Source of the DNA: Campylobacterales bacterium
Lineage (GTDB): Bacteria; Campylobacterota; Campylobacteria; Campylobacterales; Nitratiruptoraceae
Length of the DNA stretch: 44,150 bases
Assembly (NCBI GenBank): GCA_027024145.1
Contig: JALVTF010000027.1
Location: forward strand, 1-44,150
Direction: 5' to 3'
Made by a program: the position numbers and the translations under genes. The notes below the pieces were generated by a model that saw only the letters and a program-made list of their open reading frames with translations, was not told the DNA's origin and ran no database searches. The number at the start of each line of letters is the position of its first letter. Positions within the stretch are counted from its first letter, which is position 1. This document shows positions 17,790 through 25,561 of this stretch, piece by piece.

Positions 17790-17846
17790 ACTATATCCTT
17801 TATGTCAAACTTTCTATATTATATGACAAAAGCTACTATGAGTCAA
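17782..17846 (-). promoter_or_regulatory. consensus sigma-70 promoter with candidate operator half-sites for the PIN module
   Basis: On the minus strand TTGACT (17841-17846) and TATAAT (17818-17823) are separated by exactly 17 nt, the best -35/-10 pair in the window. On the plus strand TATGACAAA (17822-17830) is the reverse complement of TTTGTCATA (17782-17790), and TATGTCAAA (17801-17809) is a near copy, so three half-sites cover the -10 and the start codon. The -35 overlaps the last codon of thiL. Confidence 0.65.
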
Positions 17847-18661
17847 AAATGGTGTGCATGACATACATTGCGAAATCTCCCCCGCATAGCACGTGCAAAA
17901 ATCGTCAGCGGTGTTCGCGTGGCCTCGGCGATACGCATGAGAGCTTCACGCTCAGAGGGCCAAAAGGCGATGAGCAGTTCATACTCCTCGCCGCTGCAGC
18001 CCACACGTTTGGGAATAGGAGAAAACAAGCGAAAGCCGATGCGATTGTGGCGCGAGAGTTTGGCCAAATCATCGAAAAGTCCATCGCTGATATCCATCGC
18101 TGCTGTAATGTGTCTGGCAGCTCGCTGCATAAATCTTTGGCGCAAAATAGGCTCGGAAAAGCGCGACTTTTTGCCTACTTTTCCATAGCGCAGCGCTTTT
18201 GTAAGCTCATTTTTGCTCGCACCGAGTCTTCCGGTGTAGGCTATGAGCATCCCCTCTTTGATGGGTCCACGCTCGATGGGTCGATTGCTTATAGAAACGA
18301 TCGTAATGCTAAAGCAAAGACGATCTCCAGCGACTGTATCGCCACCGATGATTTCACACCCAAACTCTGCGCATACCTCTTGCAGCCCTTTTGCGATGGC
18401 ACGCATCTGCGGCATCTCAAAGCGCTTTGGCATCTCGATGCCCACCAACGCATAGAGCGGCTTGGCATTCATCGCCACGGCATCTGAAATATTGACAAGC
18501 ATCGCCTTTTTTGCGATCACTTCCAGTGGCATCCACTCTGTGCGAAAGTGAATACCCTCACAAAAGATGTCATGGCTATAGAGATATTTTCCGACCACGG
18601 CAGCATCGTCACCGATGCTTTTATTATTAAATAAACTAATAAAATAGAACTCTTTGTTCAC
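17843..18661 (-). CDS. thiL: thiamine-monophosphate kinase
   Basis: The 272-residue enzyme phosphorylates thiamine monophosphate to thiamine diphosphate. The AIR-synthase-like fold is shown by IGDDAAVV near the N-terminus, NISDAVAMNAKPLYAL, IIGGDTVAGDRL and MDISDGLFDDLAKL, which hold the Mg-ATP aspartates. It is slightly shorter than typical (about 300-330). The start is GTG at 18661 after AGAGGA; no ATG is available in frame. A TACAAT hexamer lies at 18690-18695. In Campylobacter jejuni thiL and truD are direct neighbours as I recall, so the toxin module separates a conserved pair. Confidence 0.9.
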   Translation of the reverse strand: MNKEFYFISLFNNKSIGDDAAVVGKYLYSHDIFCEGIHFRTEWMPLEVIAKKAMLVNISDAVAMNAKPLYALVGIEMPKRFEMPQMRAIAKGLQEVCAEFGCEIIGGDTVAGDRLCFSITIVSISNRPIERGPIKEGMLIAYTGRLGASKNELTKALRYGKVGKKSRFSEPILRQRFMQRAARHITAAMDISDGLFDDLAKLSRHNRIGFRLFSPIPKRVGCSGEEYELLIAFWPSEREALMRIAEATRTPLTIFARAMRGRFRNVCHAHHF

Positions 18662-18757
18662 GGCTCATATCCTCTATAAATTGGTAAATATTGTAACAAA
18701 TCGCCGCTGAAATCTAAGAGCAAAAATGCTTTTACGCCATTTTTCGATGCGAAATGT

Positions 18758-18763
18758 TATAAT
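18758..18763 (+). promoter_or_regulatory. -10 element (TATAAT) for sdhABE
   Basis: TATAAT lies 37 nt upstream of the sdhA ATG, giving an expected leader of about 30 nt that contains an AAAAGGA ribosome site. A convincing -35 is not seen. Confidence 0.5.
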
Positions 18764-18800
18764 CAATGCAAATCTACACCAATCAAAAGGACAGCCCGAT

Positions 18801-20516
18801 ATGGAAGTACCTGTTTACTCATACGATGTAGTCATAGTGGGCTCCGGTTTGGCCGGATGCGCCGCTGCACGAGAGCTCAAAAAAAGCGGCAAAAACGTCG
18901 TGGTGCTTACGAAACTCCACCCCCTGCGCAGCCACTCCGGCGCCGCCCAAGGAGGTGTCAATGCAGCGCTTTCAGACGATGACGACGTAGAACTGCACAT
19001 GTTCGACACCGTTAAAGGAAGCGACTACCTTGCCGACCAGGACGCAGTGGAGCTGATGTGTTCCAAAGCGCCCGAAACGATCCGCTGGATAGAGCACATG
19101 GGAGCGGCATTTAGCCGTCGCGAAGACGGTCGTATCGCCCAGCGCCCTTTCGGTGGACAGAGTAAACCGCGCGCCTGCTTCGCAAAAGATAGAACGGGTC
19201 TAACGCTCTTGCAGACCATCTATGAGCAAGCCCACCGTGAAGGCGTGGAATTTTGGGACGAGTGGTACGTCGCGGACCTCCTCTACAAAGATGGCAAAGC
19301 CTACGGCGTCGTGGCCTACAATCTGCGCAATATGGAACCTGCCATTTTCAATGCCCGCGCCGTGATGTTCGCTACAGGCGGCTATGCAAGAGCCTTTAAG
19401 ATCAATTCCAACGCCCATGCCAACACGGGGGATGGCCTGAGCATCTTCGCTCGCCACGGTCTGCCCCTCGAAGATATGGAGTTCGTCCAGTTCCACCCAT
19501 CAGGCCTCGCAGGTAGCGGGATCCTCATCAGTGAAGCTGCACGCGGTGAAGGCGGACGCCTCTACAACAGCGAAGGCGAGCGTTTCATGGAAAAATACGC
19601 TCCAGAAAAGATGGAGCTGGCCCCTCGTGACGTGGTAGCACGTGCCATCATGAATGAGATCCGCGAAGGGCGCGGTGTAGGCCCCGACAAGATGGCTGTC
19701 TATCTGGATCTCACGCACCTTGGCGAAGCAAAAATCATGGAACGTCTGCCGGAGCTTCGCGACCTGGCTATCACATTCTTGGGTCAGGATATGGTCAAAG
19801 AGCCCATCATGATCACCGTTACGGCACACTACTCCATGGGCGGTATCCCCGTTGACATAGATGGACACGTCAAGAAAAACACCAAAGAATTCACCGAAGG
19901 CCTCTATGCAGCCGGCGAGTGTGCGTGCGTCAGTGTGCATGGAGCCAACCGCTTGGGAGCCAATTCACTGCTCGAAGCGCTCTTTTTCGGCCGCCATGTG
20001 GGCCAAAGCATCGCAGCGGATCTGGACAAAGGTATCCACTGCGAAACGGCGCATCCCGAAGAGGCCAAGAGAATGCTCGATGAGCTGCAATTTATCCTGA
20101 CCAACAACGGCACCGAAACCACCGCCAAACTGCGCCAAGAACTCCAAGATACGATGTTCGAAAACTGCGGGGTCTTTAGAACCGAAGAGTCGCTGCTCAA
20201 ACAAAAAGAGATCCTCAAAAATCTCAAAGAGCGCTACAAAAATATCCGTATCGACGACAAATCCAAAACCTTTAACACCGATTTACAAGAGGCTATAGAG
20301 CTGGGACACATGCTCGATTATGCAAGCTTCATCGTAGAAGGCGCCATTGCACGCAAAGAGTCGCGCGGAGCGCACTATCGCGAAGACTACCCCAACCGTG
20401 ACGACGAGAACTTCCTCAAGCACACCTATGCATACATGGACCCAGAAGGCAATATCGGCCTCGAGTATGCAGATGTGGTGCTCGGCAAATTCGAACCTCA
20501 AGAAAGAAAATACTAA
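18801..20516 (+). CDS. sdhA: succinate dehydrogenase/fumarate reductase flavoprotein subunit
   Basis: The 571-residue flavoprotein begins VYSYDVVIVGSGLAGCAAA (FAD site). It has the covalent-flavin histidine H45 in RSHSGAAQGG, the active-site block QFHPSG...SEAARGEGG, and HYSMGG. Unlike the Wolinella and Campylobacter methylmenaquinol:fumarate reductase MfrA, there is no twin-arginine signal before the flavin domain, and the start is well placed after AAAAGGA. The subunit therefore probably stays in the cytoplasm and works in succinate oxidation or cytoplasmic fumarate reduction. It heads a three-gene operon with the FeS subunit and a CCG-domain subunit, the so-called E-type arrangement. Confidence 0.93.
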   Translation: MEVPVYSYDVVIVGSGLAGCAAARELKKSGKNVVVLTKLHPLRSHSGAAQGGVNAALSDDDDVELHMFDTVKGSDYLADQDAVELMCSKAPETIRWIEHMGAAFSRREDGRIAQRPFGGQSKPRACFAKDRTGLTLLQTIYEQAHREGVEFWDEWYVADLLYKDGKAYGVVAYNLRNMEPAIFNARAVMFATGGYARAFKINSNAHANTGDGLSIFARHGLPLEDMEFVQFHPSGLAGSGILISEAARGEGGRLYNSEGERFMEKYAPEKMELAPRDVVARAIMNEIREGRGVGPDKMAVYLDLTHLGEAKIMERLPELRDLAITFLGQDMVKEPIMITVTAHYSMGGIPVDIDGHVKKNTKEFTEGLYAAGECACVSVHGANRLGANSLLEALFFGRHVGQSIAADLDKGIHCETAHPEEAKRMLDELQFILTNNGTETTAKLRQELQDTMFENCGVFRTEESLLKQKEILKNLKERYKNIRIDDKSKTFNTDLQEAIELGHMLDYASFIVEGAIARKESRGAHYREDYPNRDDENFLKHTYAYMDPEGNIGLEYADVVLGKFEPQERKY

Positions 20517-20528
20517 TAGGGGCAGACT

Positions 20529-21485
20529 ATGAAAGTGACATTGAAAGTTTTTCGATTCAACGCTGAAACCGACTACCTCCCCCACTATGACACCATCGAA
20601 ATGGAGGTGGACAAAAAAGATGTAGTCCTCGACGTGCTCAACCGCATCAAGTGGGAGCATGACGGAAGCTTCACCTATCGCCGCAGCTGCCGTCACGGAA
20701 TCTGCGGAAGCTGCGCCATCAAAGTCAACGGCCGCAGTACTTTGGCGTGCAAAGAGCGCATGGTGGATATGATCGAGCTTTTTGGTAACGAACTGACTCT
20801 CGAGCCCGTGAGCAAAAAACGTGTGGTCAAAGACATGGTCGTGGACAAAGCGGACTTTTGGAAAAAGTATGCCACCGTCAAGCCTTGGCTCGAAGCCGAA
20901 ATCGAAGAGCATCCTACGATGGAAAACATCGTCTCGCCCCAAGATGCCGAAAAACTCGAAGAAGCAGACTACTGCATCCAGTGTGGATGCTGCTACTACG
21001 CTTGTCCTGCCGTAGAGGTGAACGAAGAGTATTTGGGACCTGCAGCTTTTGAAAAGGCGTATCGCTTCACTGCCGATGTGCGTGACCATGCCAAAAAAGA
21101 GCGCCTCGAAATCGTGGATATCTTGGGTCAAGGTGTATGGGACTGCGTCAAATGCTACGAATGTGCCGAAGCGTGTCCGAAACATATCGATCCTATCGGC
21201 AAGATCACCAAACTCCACAACCAGATTTTCGAAGAGGGTGTGGCCAAATCCAACGTTGCTACACGCCACGCCGTAGGTTTTGAAAAATCGATTAAAAAAC
21301 ATGGTATTCTCGATGAAGGACATCTCGTGGCCTACAGCGAAGGATTCGGCGTGCTCAAACATGTTCCAGAAGCGCTCGAGATGTTCAAAAAAGGCAAAAT
21401 CGTCATGCCTTGGAATATGCCAAAATCGAAAAATCTCGACGAAATCAAAAAACTCGTTGAAATCTCTTCAACGGTAAAATTCTAA
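20529..21485 (+). CDS. sdhB: succinate dehydrogenase/fumarate reductase iron-sulfur subunit
   Basis: The 318-residue protein has a plant-type 2Fe-2S domain (SCRHGICGSCAIKVNG, then TLAC). Two cysteine clusters follow: CIQCGCCYYACP and CVKCYECAEACPKH. The second is C-x2-C-x2-C-x3-CP, which favours a 4Fe-4S cluster in place of the classical 3Fe-4S, as described for E-type (archaeal-like) succinate:quinone reductases. A C-terminal extension of about 80 residues after the last cluster is longer than in E. coli SdhB. It lies 12 nt after sdhA and 10 nt before sdhE, passing electrons between them. Confidence 0.94.
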   Translation: MKVTLKVFRFNAETDYLPHYDTIEMEVDKKDVVLDVLNRIKWEHDGSFTYRRSCRHGICGSCAIKVNGRSTLACKERMVDMIELFGNELTLEPVSKKRVVKDMVVDKADFWKKYATVKPWLEAEIEEHPTMENIVSPQDAEKLEEADYCIQCGCCYYACPAVEVNEEYLGPAAFEKAYRFTADVRDHAKKERLEIVDILGQGVWDCVKCYECAEACPKHIDPIGKITKLHNQIFEEGVAKSNVATRHAVGFEKSIKKHGILDEGHLVAYSEGFGVLKHVPEALEMFKKGKIVMPWNMPKSKNLDEIKKLVEISSTVKF

Positions 21486-21495
21486 AGGATAGGCG

Positions 21496-22380
21496 ATGAG
21501 TAAACTACGATATGCACTCTATACCGGATGCACGGCACGTGAGAGTACTCCAGAACTACTTAAATCGACTCTCGCCGTAGCGAAAAAACTGGACATCGAA
21601 CTGGTTTTGCTCGATGAAGCGAGCTGTTGTGGTGCGAGCCATTTACAAGACTTCGACAACTTTCTCAGCCTCGTGCTCAATGCCCGCAACCTCTGCTATG
21701 CAGAAAAGCGTGGTCTCGATATGGTCACGATCTGCAACACCTGCCAGCTCAACACCGCTATGACCAAGGAGCGTCTCGACAGCGACCCCGCTCTCAAAGC
21801 GAAAGTCAACGAAAAACTCAAAGAGGTGGGCTTGGAGTACAAAGGCACCAGCAACGTGCGCCATTTCCTCTATGCACTCATCGAAGATTACGGTCATGAA
21901 AACTTGCGTGCGAAAGTGGTCAAGCCTCTTAGCTCACTCAATATCGCACCTTTTTACGGCTGCCACAACATCCGCCCAAGCGAACTGCACCATCACTTCA
22001 ACCGCACGGCCGAAAATCCCTATAACCCTACCTCACTCGATGAGCTCATCGAAGCGCTGGAAGGCAATAGCGTCGACTATGCACACAAAAACAAATGCTG
22101 CGGCTTCCATGTGGATCTGCAAGCCCCCAAAACATCCAATATGCTCACAGGCAATGCCATTTTCGATGCGATGGATAACAATGCCGACGTAATGGTCACC
22201 CCATGTCCTCTGTGTCACCTCAATCTCGACGTCAAACAAAAAGCCGCAGCCAAGACTGTAGGACGCGAACTGCCCAATCCTATGCCGATCCTCCATTTGC
22301 CGCAGCTCATCGGCCTCGCTCTTGGCTGCACTCCCGAAGAGTTAGGACTGCAGCATCACGTCACCGAAGTTCCGGCCTAA
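21496..22380 (+). CDS. CCG-domain subunit (SdhE/MfrE-like, HdrB-type)
   Basis: The 294-residue protein has two CCG (cysteine-rich) domains of the heterodisulfide reductase HdrB type. The first spans YTGCTARES, SCCGASHL and CNTCQLN; the second spans FYGCHNIRPS, KCCGFHVD and CPLCHLN. In E-type succinate:quinone oxidoreductases and in Mfr this subunit replaces the cytochrome b anchor and links the FeS subunit to the membrane, probably through a special zinc or FeS site. No transmembrane helix is seen. The 3' end overlaps a convergent gene by 4 nt. Confidence 0.92.
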   Translation: MSKLRYALYTGCTARESTPELLKSTLAVAKKLDIELVLLDEASCCGASHLQDFDNFLSLVLNARNLCYAEKRGLDMVTICNTCQLNTAMTKERLDSDPALKAKVNEKLKEVGLEYKGTSNVRHFLYALIEDYGHENLRAKVVKPLSSLNIAPFYGCHNIRPSELHHHFNRTAENPYNPTSLDELIEALEGNSVDYAHKNKCCGFHVDLQAPKTSNMLTGNAIFDAMDNNADVMVTPCPLCHLNLDVKQKAAAKTVGRELPNPMPILHLPQLIGLALGCTPEELGLQHHVTEVPA

Positions 22381-22676
22381 TCGGTCGGCTCTTTGGGCAT
22401 CGTCTTTTTAGGAAAAATCGTCCCTCCAAAAAACTTCGCTATCAGTTCAAGCACCGTCACTACCACCACAGATCCCGGCAAAATCGAAATAGGAAAGAGC
22501 AAAAGAATCTTGAAAATGTCTACAAGCTGCCTATTGGCAAGGCGTAATAGTTCTTCATCGTGGCGCTTGTGGAGATAGATTTGCACCATACTTTTAGTTT
22601 CTCGCCACTCGCGTACCACCGTCAGGAAAAATCGTTTGATGGTATGGCGTACTTTGCGTCTATAGTTTCGTATCAT
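22377..22676 (-). CDS. small membrane protein, LETM1-like segment (tentative)
   Basis: The 99-residue basic protein starts MIRNYRRKVRHTIKRF and has a hydrophobic hairpin at about 53-85, ending near FFGGTIFPKKTMP. The layout RQLVDIFKILLLFPISILPG resembles the membrane segment and following proline-rich turn of LETM1-like proteins, but the rest of that domain is absent, so the link is weak. No Shine-Dalgarno sequence precedes the ATG. Instead TAAAAT (22683-22688) lies 6 nt upstream, suggesting a leaderless message. It converges on sdhE. Confidence 0.65.
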   Translation of the reverse strand: MIRNYRRKVRHTIKRFFLTVVREWRETKSMVQIYLHKRHDEELLRLANRQLVDIFKILLLFPISILPGSVVVVTVLELIAKFFGGTIFPKKTMPKEPTD

Positions 22677-22747
22677 AACGAGATTTTATCCAATTCTTGT
22701 TTCCTCGTAAATAGGAGATATTTTATCCTAATTTAATCTTAATTGAC

Positions 22748-22753
22748 TATAAT
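22748..22753 (+). promoter_or_regulatory. -10 element (TATAAT) for the superoxide reductase-like gene
   Basis: TATAAT lies 32 nt before the ATG at 22786, followed by an excellent AAAGGAGG ribosome site. The region is AT-rich. No clear PerR- or Fur-type palindrome was found. Confidence 0.45.
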
Positions 22754-22785
22754 AAATTGTGAAAAAACCAACAAAGGAGGCACAC

Positions 22786-23169
22786 ATGCCAAAAATCAAT
22801 AGATACGAAGATATCTCTCAAATCGACAAAGAGGCCAAAAGAGATTACATCGACAGACACTCACCATTCATCCACTGTGAATCCACTGCGAAAAAAGGTG
22901 AGAAGTTCCAAGTCAAAGTGCGCGTAGGAAACGAATACTGCCATCCAGACGATTTCGATCACTACATCGCATACGTTCAGCTCTGGGACGGTGAAAGACT
23001 CCTTGGACAAGCCACATTCACACCAGGGTCTCTTGGCAACCAATGCTCACAAACAGAGGTGGATTTCTACATCGTGCCTACGAAAAAAATGAAGCTTACT
23101 GCCATGAGCTACTGTACCAAACACGGGCTTTGGGAGAGCGACGTCGTAGAAGTGGATGTTACCGAATAA
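22786..23169 (+). CDS. superoxide reductase-like (class II SORL) protein
   Basis: The 127-residue single-domain protein carries a complete set of candidate ligands for the square-pyramidal Fe(His)4(Cys) centre of neelaredoxin/desulfoferrodoxin: H25 (DRHSP), H53 and H59 (CHPDDFDHY), C110 and H113 (YCTKHGLWE). This supports reduction of superoxide to peroxide in the cytoplasm. The usual E-K-H-x-P motif is D-R-H-S-P here, so the catalytic lysine is replaced by arginine. There is no N-terminal desulforedoxin zinc/iron domain. AAAGGAGG fixes the start. A terminator follows directly, so it is a single-gene unit. Confidence 0.85.
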   Translation: MPKINRYEDISQIDKEAKRDYIDRHSPFIHCESTAKKGEKFQVKVRVGNEYCHPDDFDHYIAYVQLWDGERLLGQATFTPGSLGNQCSQTEVDFYIVPTKKMKLTAMSYCTKHGLWESDVVEVDVTE

Positions 23170-23177
23170 GCTCCTTT

Positions 23178-23205
23178 GGGGCCTCGGCCCCTTTAACCTC
23201 TTTTT
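23178..23205 (+). terminator. rho-independent terminator after the SORL gene
   Basis: GGGGCC-TC-GGCCCC (23178-23191; in practice a 5-bp GGGGC/GCCCC stem with loop CTCG) is followed by TTTAACCTCTTTTT. It lies 8 nt after the stop codon. Confidence 0.75.
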
Positions 23206-23232
23206 AATACCCCCTGCGCTATCATAGCTTGC

Positions 23233-23883
23233 ATGAGCAAATCACTCAAACTTTTATACAATCTCTATCGACTCCAATGGTTAGGTGTATCGTATATGGA
23301 TCCCATAGCACTCGAAAAAACAGCATCTTTGGAACTTCCAAACGATTTGGATGCGCTTCGCGACATCGTCCTTTCATGCCACCTGTGTGATTTAGCCAAA
23401 ACGCGCAAAAACGTGGTCTTCGGTGAGGGCAACCCCAAAGCCAAACTGATGTTCATCGGTGAAGGCCCCGGAGCCACGGAGGATGAGACGGGACGTCCCT
23501 TCGTGGGACGAGCGGGACAGTTGCTGACCAAAATGATCGAAAACGTCTTAGAGATCCCCCGCAGCGAAGTCTACATCGCCAATATCGTCAAATGCCGCCC
23601 ACCAAACAACCGCGTCCCCACACCCCAGGAGGCCAAAACATGTATTCCCTATCTTTTCAAACAGATCGAAATCATAGATCCGAAAATCTTGGTGGCGCTG
23701 GGGAGCACCAGCTACCGCTGGCTCACAGGCGATACCACACCGATATCCAAAGTCCGCGGTGAGACGCTCACCTTCGGCGGACGCACTCTCATCCCCACTT
23801 TTCATCCCAGTTTCTTGCTGCGCAATCCATCCAAGAAAAAAGAGGTCTATCTCGATCTTTTGAAAATAAAAGAGATGCTATGA
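23233..23883 (+). CDS. uracil-DNA glycosylase, family 4 (iron-sulfur)
   Basis: The 216-residue enzyme removes uracil from DNA. Family 4 is shown by four cysteines for a 4Fe-4S cluster (C49, C52, C121, C137), the GEGPGATEDE active-site loop and HPSFLLRNPSKK. Length is typical. The ATG at 23233 gives MSKSLKLLYNL; no ribosome site precedes it, and TATCAT (23220-23225) ends 7 nt upstream, so the mRNA is probably leaderless. It overlaps the next gene by 4 nt (ATGA). Confidence 0.92.
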   Translation: MSKSLKLLYNLYRLQWLGVSYMDPIALEKTASLELPNDLDALRDIVLSCHLCDLAKTRKNVVFGEGNPKAKLMFIGEGPGATEDETGRPFVGRAGQLLTKMIENVLEIPRSEVYIANIVKCRPPNNRVPTPQEAKTCIPYLFKQIEIIDPKILVALGSTSYRWLTGDTTPISKVRGETLTFGGRTLIPTFHPSFLLRNPSKKKEVYLDLLKIKEML

Positions 23884-25058
23884 AAAGAGTCGTCACACTG
23901 CTACTCTCTGCCACGCTCCTCTTTGCGAGCGGCAAGTACCTATCCCCGCTACCTCTACCTACGCTCCACTTTATCAGCCTCGATCCCTATCCGTGCGATG
24001 CATCGTGTCTCCAGGAGCATTGGCAAAATGAGGAGTACTTCTCCTTTTTAGCAAACCTCACACCCCAAACCCAAGAAGAGTTTCGCGACCAATACGCGAT
24101 GCTGGCGAGCAAATTGCCCCTGCCACGGCTCTTTACAGCGCCTACCATCAAAATCGTCCTCATCGCACGAAACTATCTACGCCCTGTTGTGACACGCAGT
24201 ACCAAGGCGCTCTTGGCCTACTTGATGGAAAAAGAAGCGGATTTTTCTCTAACTACACGCTATCTCGATAGCTCCACACCCTATGAAGAGGCTATCGAGC
24301 CGGGCGCCGTGAATGTGGTTTTTGCCACGTTCAACGACAAAGAGGCTCTCGCTTCGCTCGACGGGACAGCCACTACCGTATTCGTCCCTACACTCAACAA
24401 AATTTTCGTCCAAAACCCTGCACTCTGGTACGGAGGCATCGACTACCTGGCCCAACTCAAAGCGCTCCACACCTACTACGACGGTCCTACGGCACTTTTT
24501 TATCTCCAGGATTCGGCGCTTTCACAGACTCTGACCGACTACTACCAAGAGCTCGCACCCGGTACCAAACTTTTCGCACTCAAACACAGCGACAAAAACG
24601 CCGCACGCTATTTGAGGAAAAATTACGCCCTCAACCGTGTGGCCACGCTCTTTAACACACCTCCGATCAAAACGGCAATGATAGTCTCACAAATGGCCTA
24701 CTACCAGCTTGCTCCCAAATACAAGCTCTCTACCCAAATCAACTTTTCACGCAAACTCTTCGCACTTTTACAGCCCAAAACGCGTGCCGGCTTCATATTC
24801 GCCAATGCTATCGTACACATACCGCCGACGCTTGCAGCCGATGCGGCGCTAATCGACGAAGATATCGCGTTCGATTGGCTCGGGTATGCGCTCTTTGTAG
24901 GCATCGACAATATCCTCTCAGCTCGCGGTGACGACAAAAGTGCGACGGAAAATTTCGTCGATCATCAAATCGAATACGACAACGTACTCTTCGCTTCGGA
25001 TGCGTACGGTTTGCATCCGGTTGATTACACGAGCTTTCGAAAGAGCTCCATGAAGTAG
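23880..25058 (+). CDS. exported protein, unknown; possible periplasmic-binding-like fold
   Basis: The 392-residue protein has a clear signal peptide (KRVVTLLLSATLLFASG, residues 2-18). The body alternates predicted strands and helices, with segments such as TALFYLQDSALSQTLTDYYQ and AMIVSQMAYYQL reminiscent of type I periplasmic-binding or LpoA-like folds; that is only an impression. It is translationally coupled to the uracil glycosylase gene but unlikely to share its function, since it is exported. Its 3' end overlaps the convergent ybgC by 34 nt. No known family recognised. Confidence 0.7.
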   Translation: MKRVVTLLLSATLLFASGKYLSPLPLPTLHFISLDPYPCDASCLQEHWQNEEYFSFLANLTPQTQEEFRDQYAMLASKLPLPRLFTAPTIKIVLIARNYLRPVVTRSTKALLAYLMEKEADFSLTTRYLDSSTPYEEAIEPGAVNVVFATFNDKEALASLDGTATTVFVPTLNKIFVQNPALWYGGIDYLAQLKALHTYYDGPTALFYLQDSALSQTLTDYYQELAPGTKLFALKHSDKNAARYLRKNYALNRVATLFNTPPIKTAMIVSQMAYYQLAPKYKLSTQINFSRKLFALLQPKTRAGFIFANAIVHIPPTLAADAALIDEDIAFDWLGYALFVGIDNILSARGDDKSATENFVDHQIEYDNVLFASDAYGLHPVDYTSFRKSSMK

Positions 25059-25396
25059 TCCGGAAATCGTGCCGGACGCTCCCCTTTGAGACATACGAGG
25101 GTGATATCCAGAGCGAATATCTTCTCTTCTTCGCGCCAGATGGTCTGTTCGATCTCTACGCTGATACGTGAGAGTTTTGTAATCTTGGTCTTTACATCCA
25201 AGATATCTGCAAAGTACGCAGGCGCATAGTAGTGGGCAGTGAGCTTTCGTATTACGAAATGGTAGTCTTCGTATACCGGTTTTTTACCTTCTTGGAAAAA
25301 GATCTCGCTTCGCGCTCTTTCGCAGTAGTTGAGATATTTACTATGGTACACTCTCCCACCGACATCGGTATCTTCGTAATAGACACGAATTTTCAT
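25025..25396 (-). CDS. ybgC: YbgC-family acyl-CoA thioesterase
   Basis: The 123-residue hotdog-fold protein has the YbgC signature YEDTDVGGRVYHSKYLNYCERARSE across residues 6-30, including the catalytic aspartate and the histidine/tyrosine turn. Members hydrolyse short- or medium-chain acyl-CoAs and, in many proteobacteria, sit near tol-pal; no tol-pal genes are present here. AAGGAAAA precedes the ATG. The gene is monocistronic and convergent with the preceding exported protein gene. Confidence 0.88.
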   Translation of the reverse strand: MKIRVYYEDTDVGGRVYHSKYLNYCERARSEIFFQEGKKPVYEDYHFVIRKLTAHYYAPAYFADILDVKTKITKLSRISVEIEQTIWREEEKIFALDITLVCLKGERPARFPDYFMELFRKLV

Positions 25397-25438
25397 CGTT
25401 TTCCTTATGACAAACTTCTTTGCATTTCATAATCAAAA

Positions 25439-25500
25439 CACAATTGTACAAAATTGTGATACTCGAGAAATATTCAATAAGCTGTAAGAAAATATTTTCT
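25439..25500. promoter_or_regulatory. two palindromes in the ybgC / response regulator intergenic region
   Basis: The 165-nt AT-rich gap contains CACAATT-N6-AATTGTG (25439-25458) and a perfect 14-bp palindrome AGAAAATATTTTCT (25487-25500). Both are upstream of the response regulator and ybgC starts and could be operators. TACAAT at 25523-25528 is the probable -10 of the regulator gene. The stretch GATACAATTTTTCAT (25521-25535) resembles the 16-bp sites at 28.7 kb but has one extra T and no intact first repeat. Confidence 0.4.
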
Positions 25501-25561
25501 ACCTTGCAATAAGCTCTTATGATACAATTTTTCATAATGAGTGGCAAAAAAAAGGAGTTGC

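Noticed and set aside
22786-23169. SoxZ/SoxY thiosulfate-oxidation protein
   Set aside because: The small beta-sandwich size is similar, but the HPDDFDH and CTKHGLWE motifs are those of superoxide reductase; no SoxY GGCG-type tail is present.
23880-25058. Assignment of the exported 392-residue protein as LpoA or an amino-acid-binding protein
   Set aside because: Only a general alternation of strands and helices suggests this; no family-specific motif could be identified.
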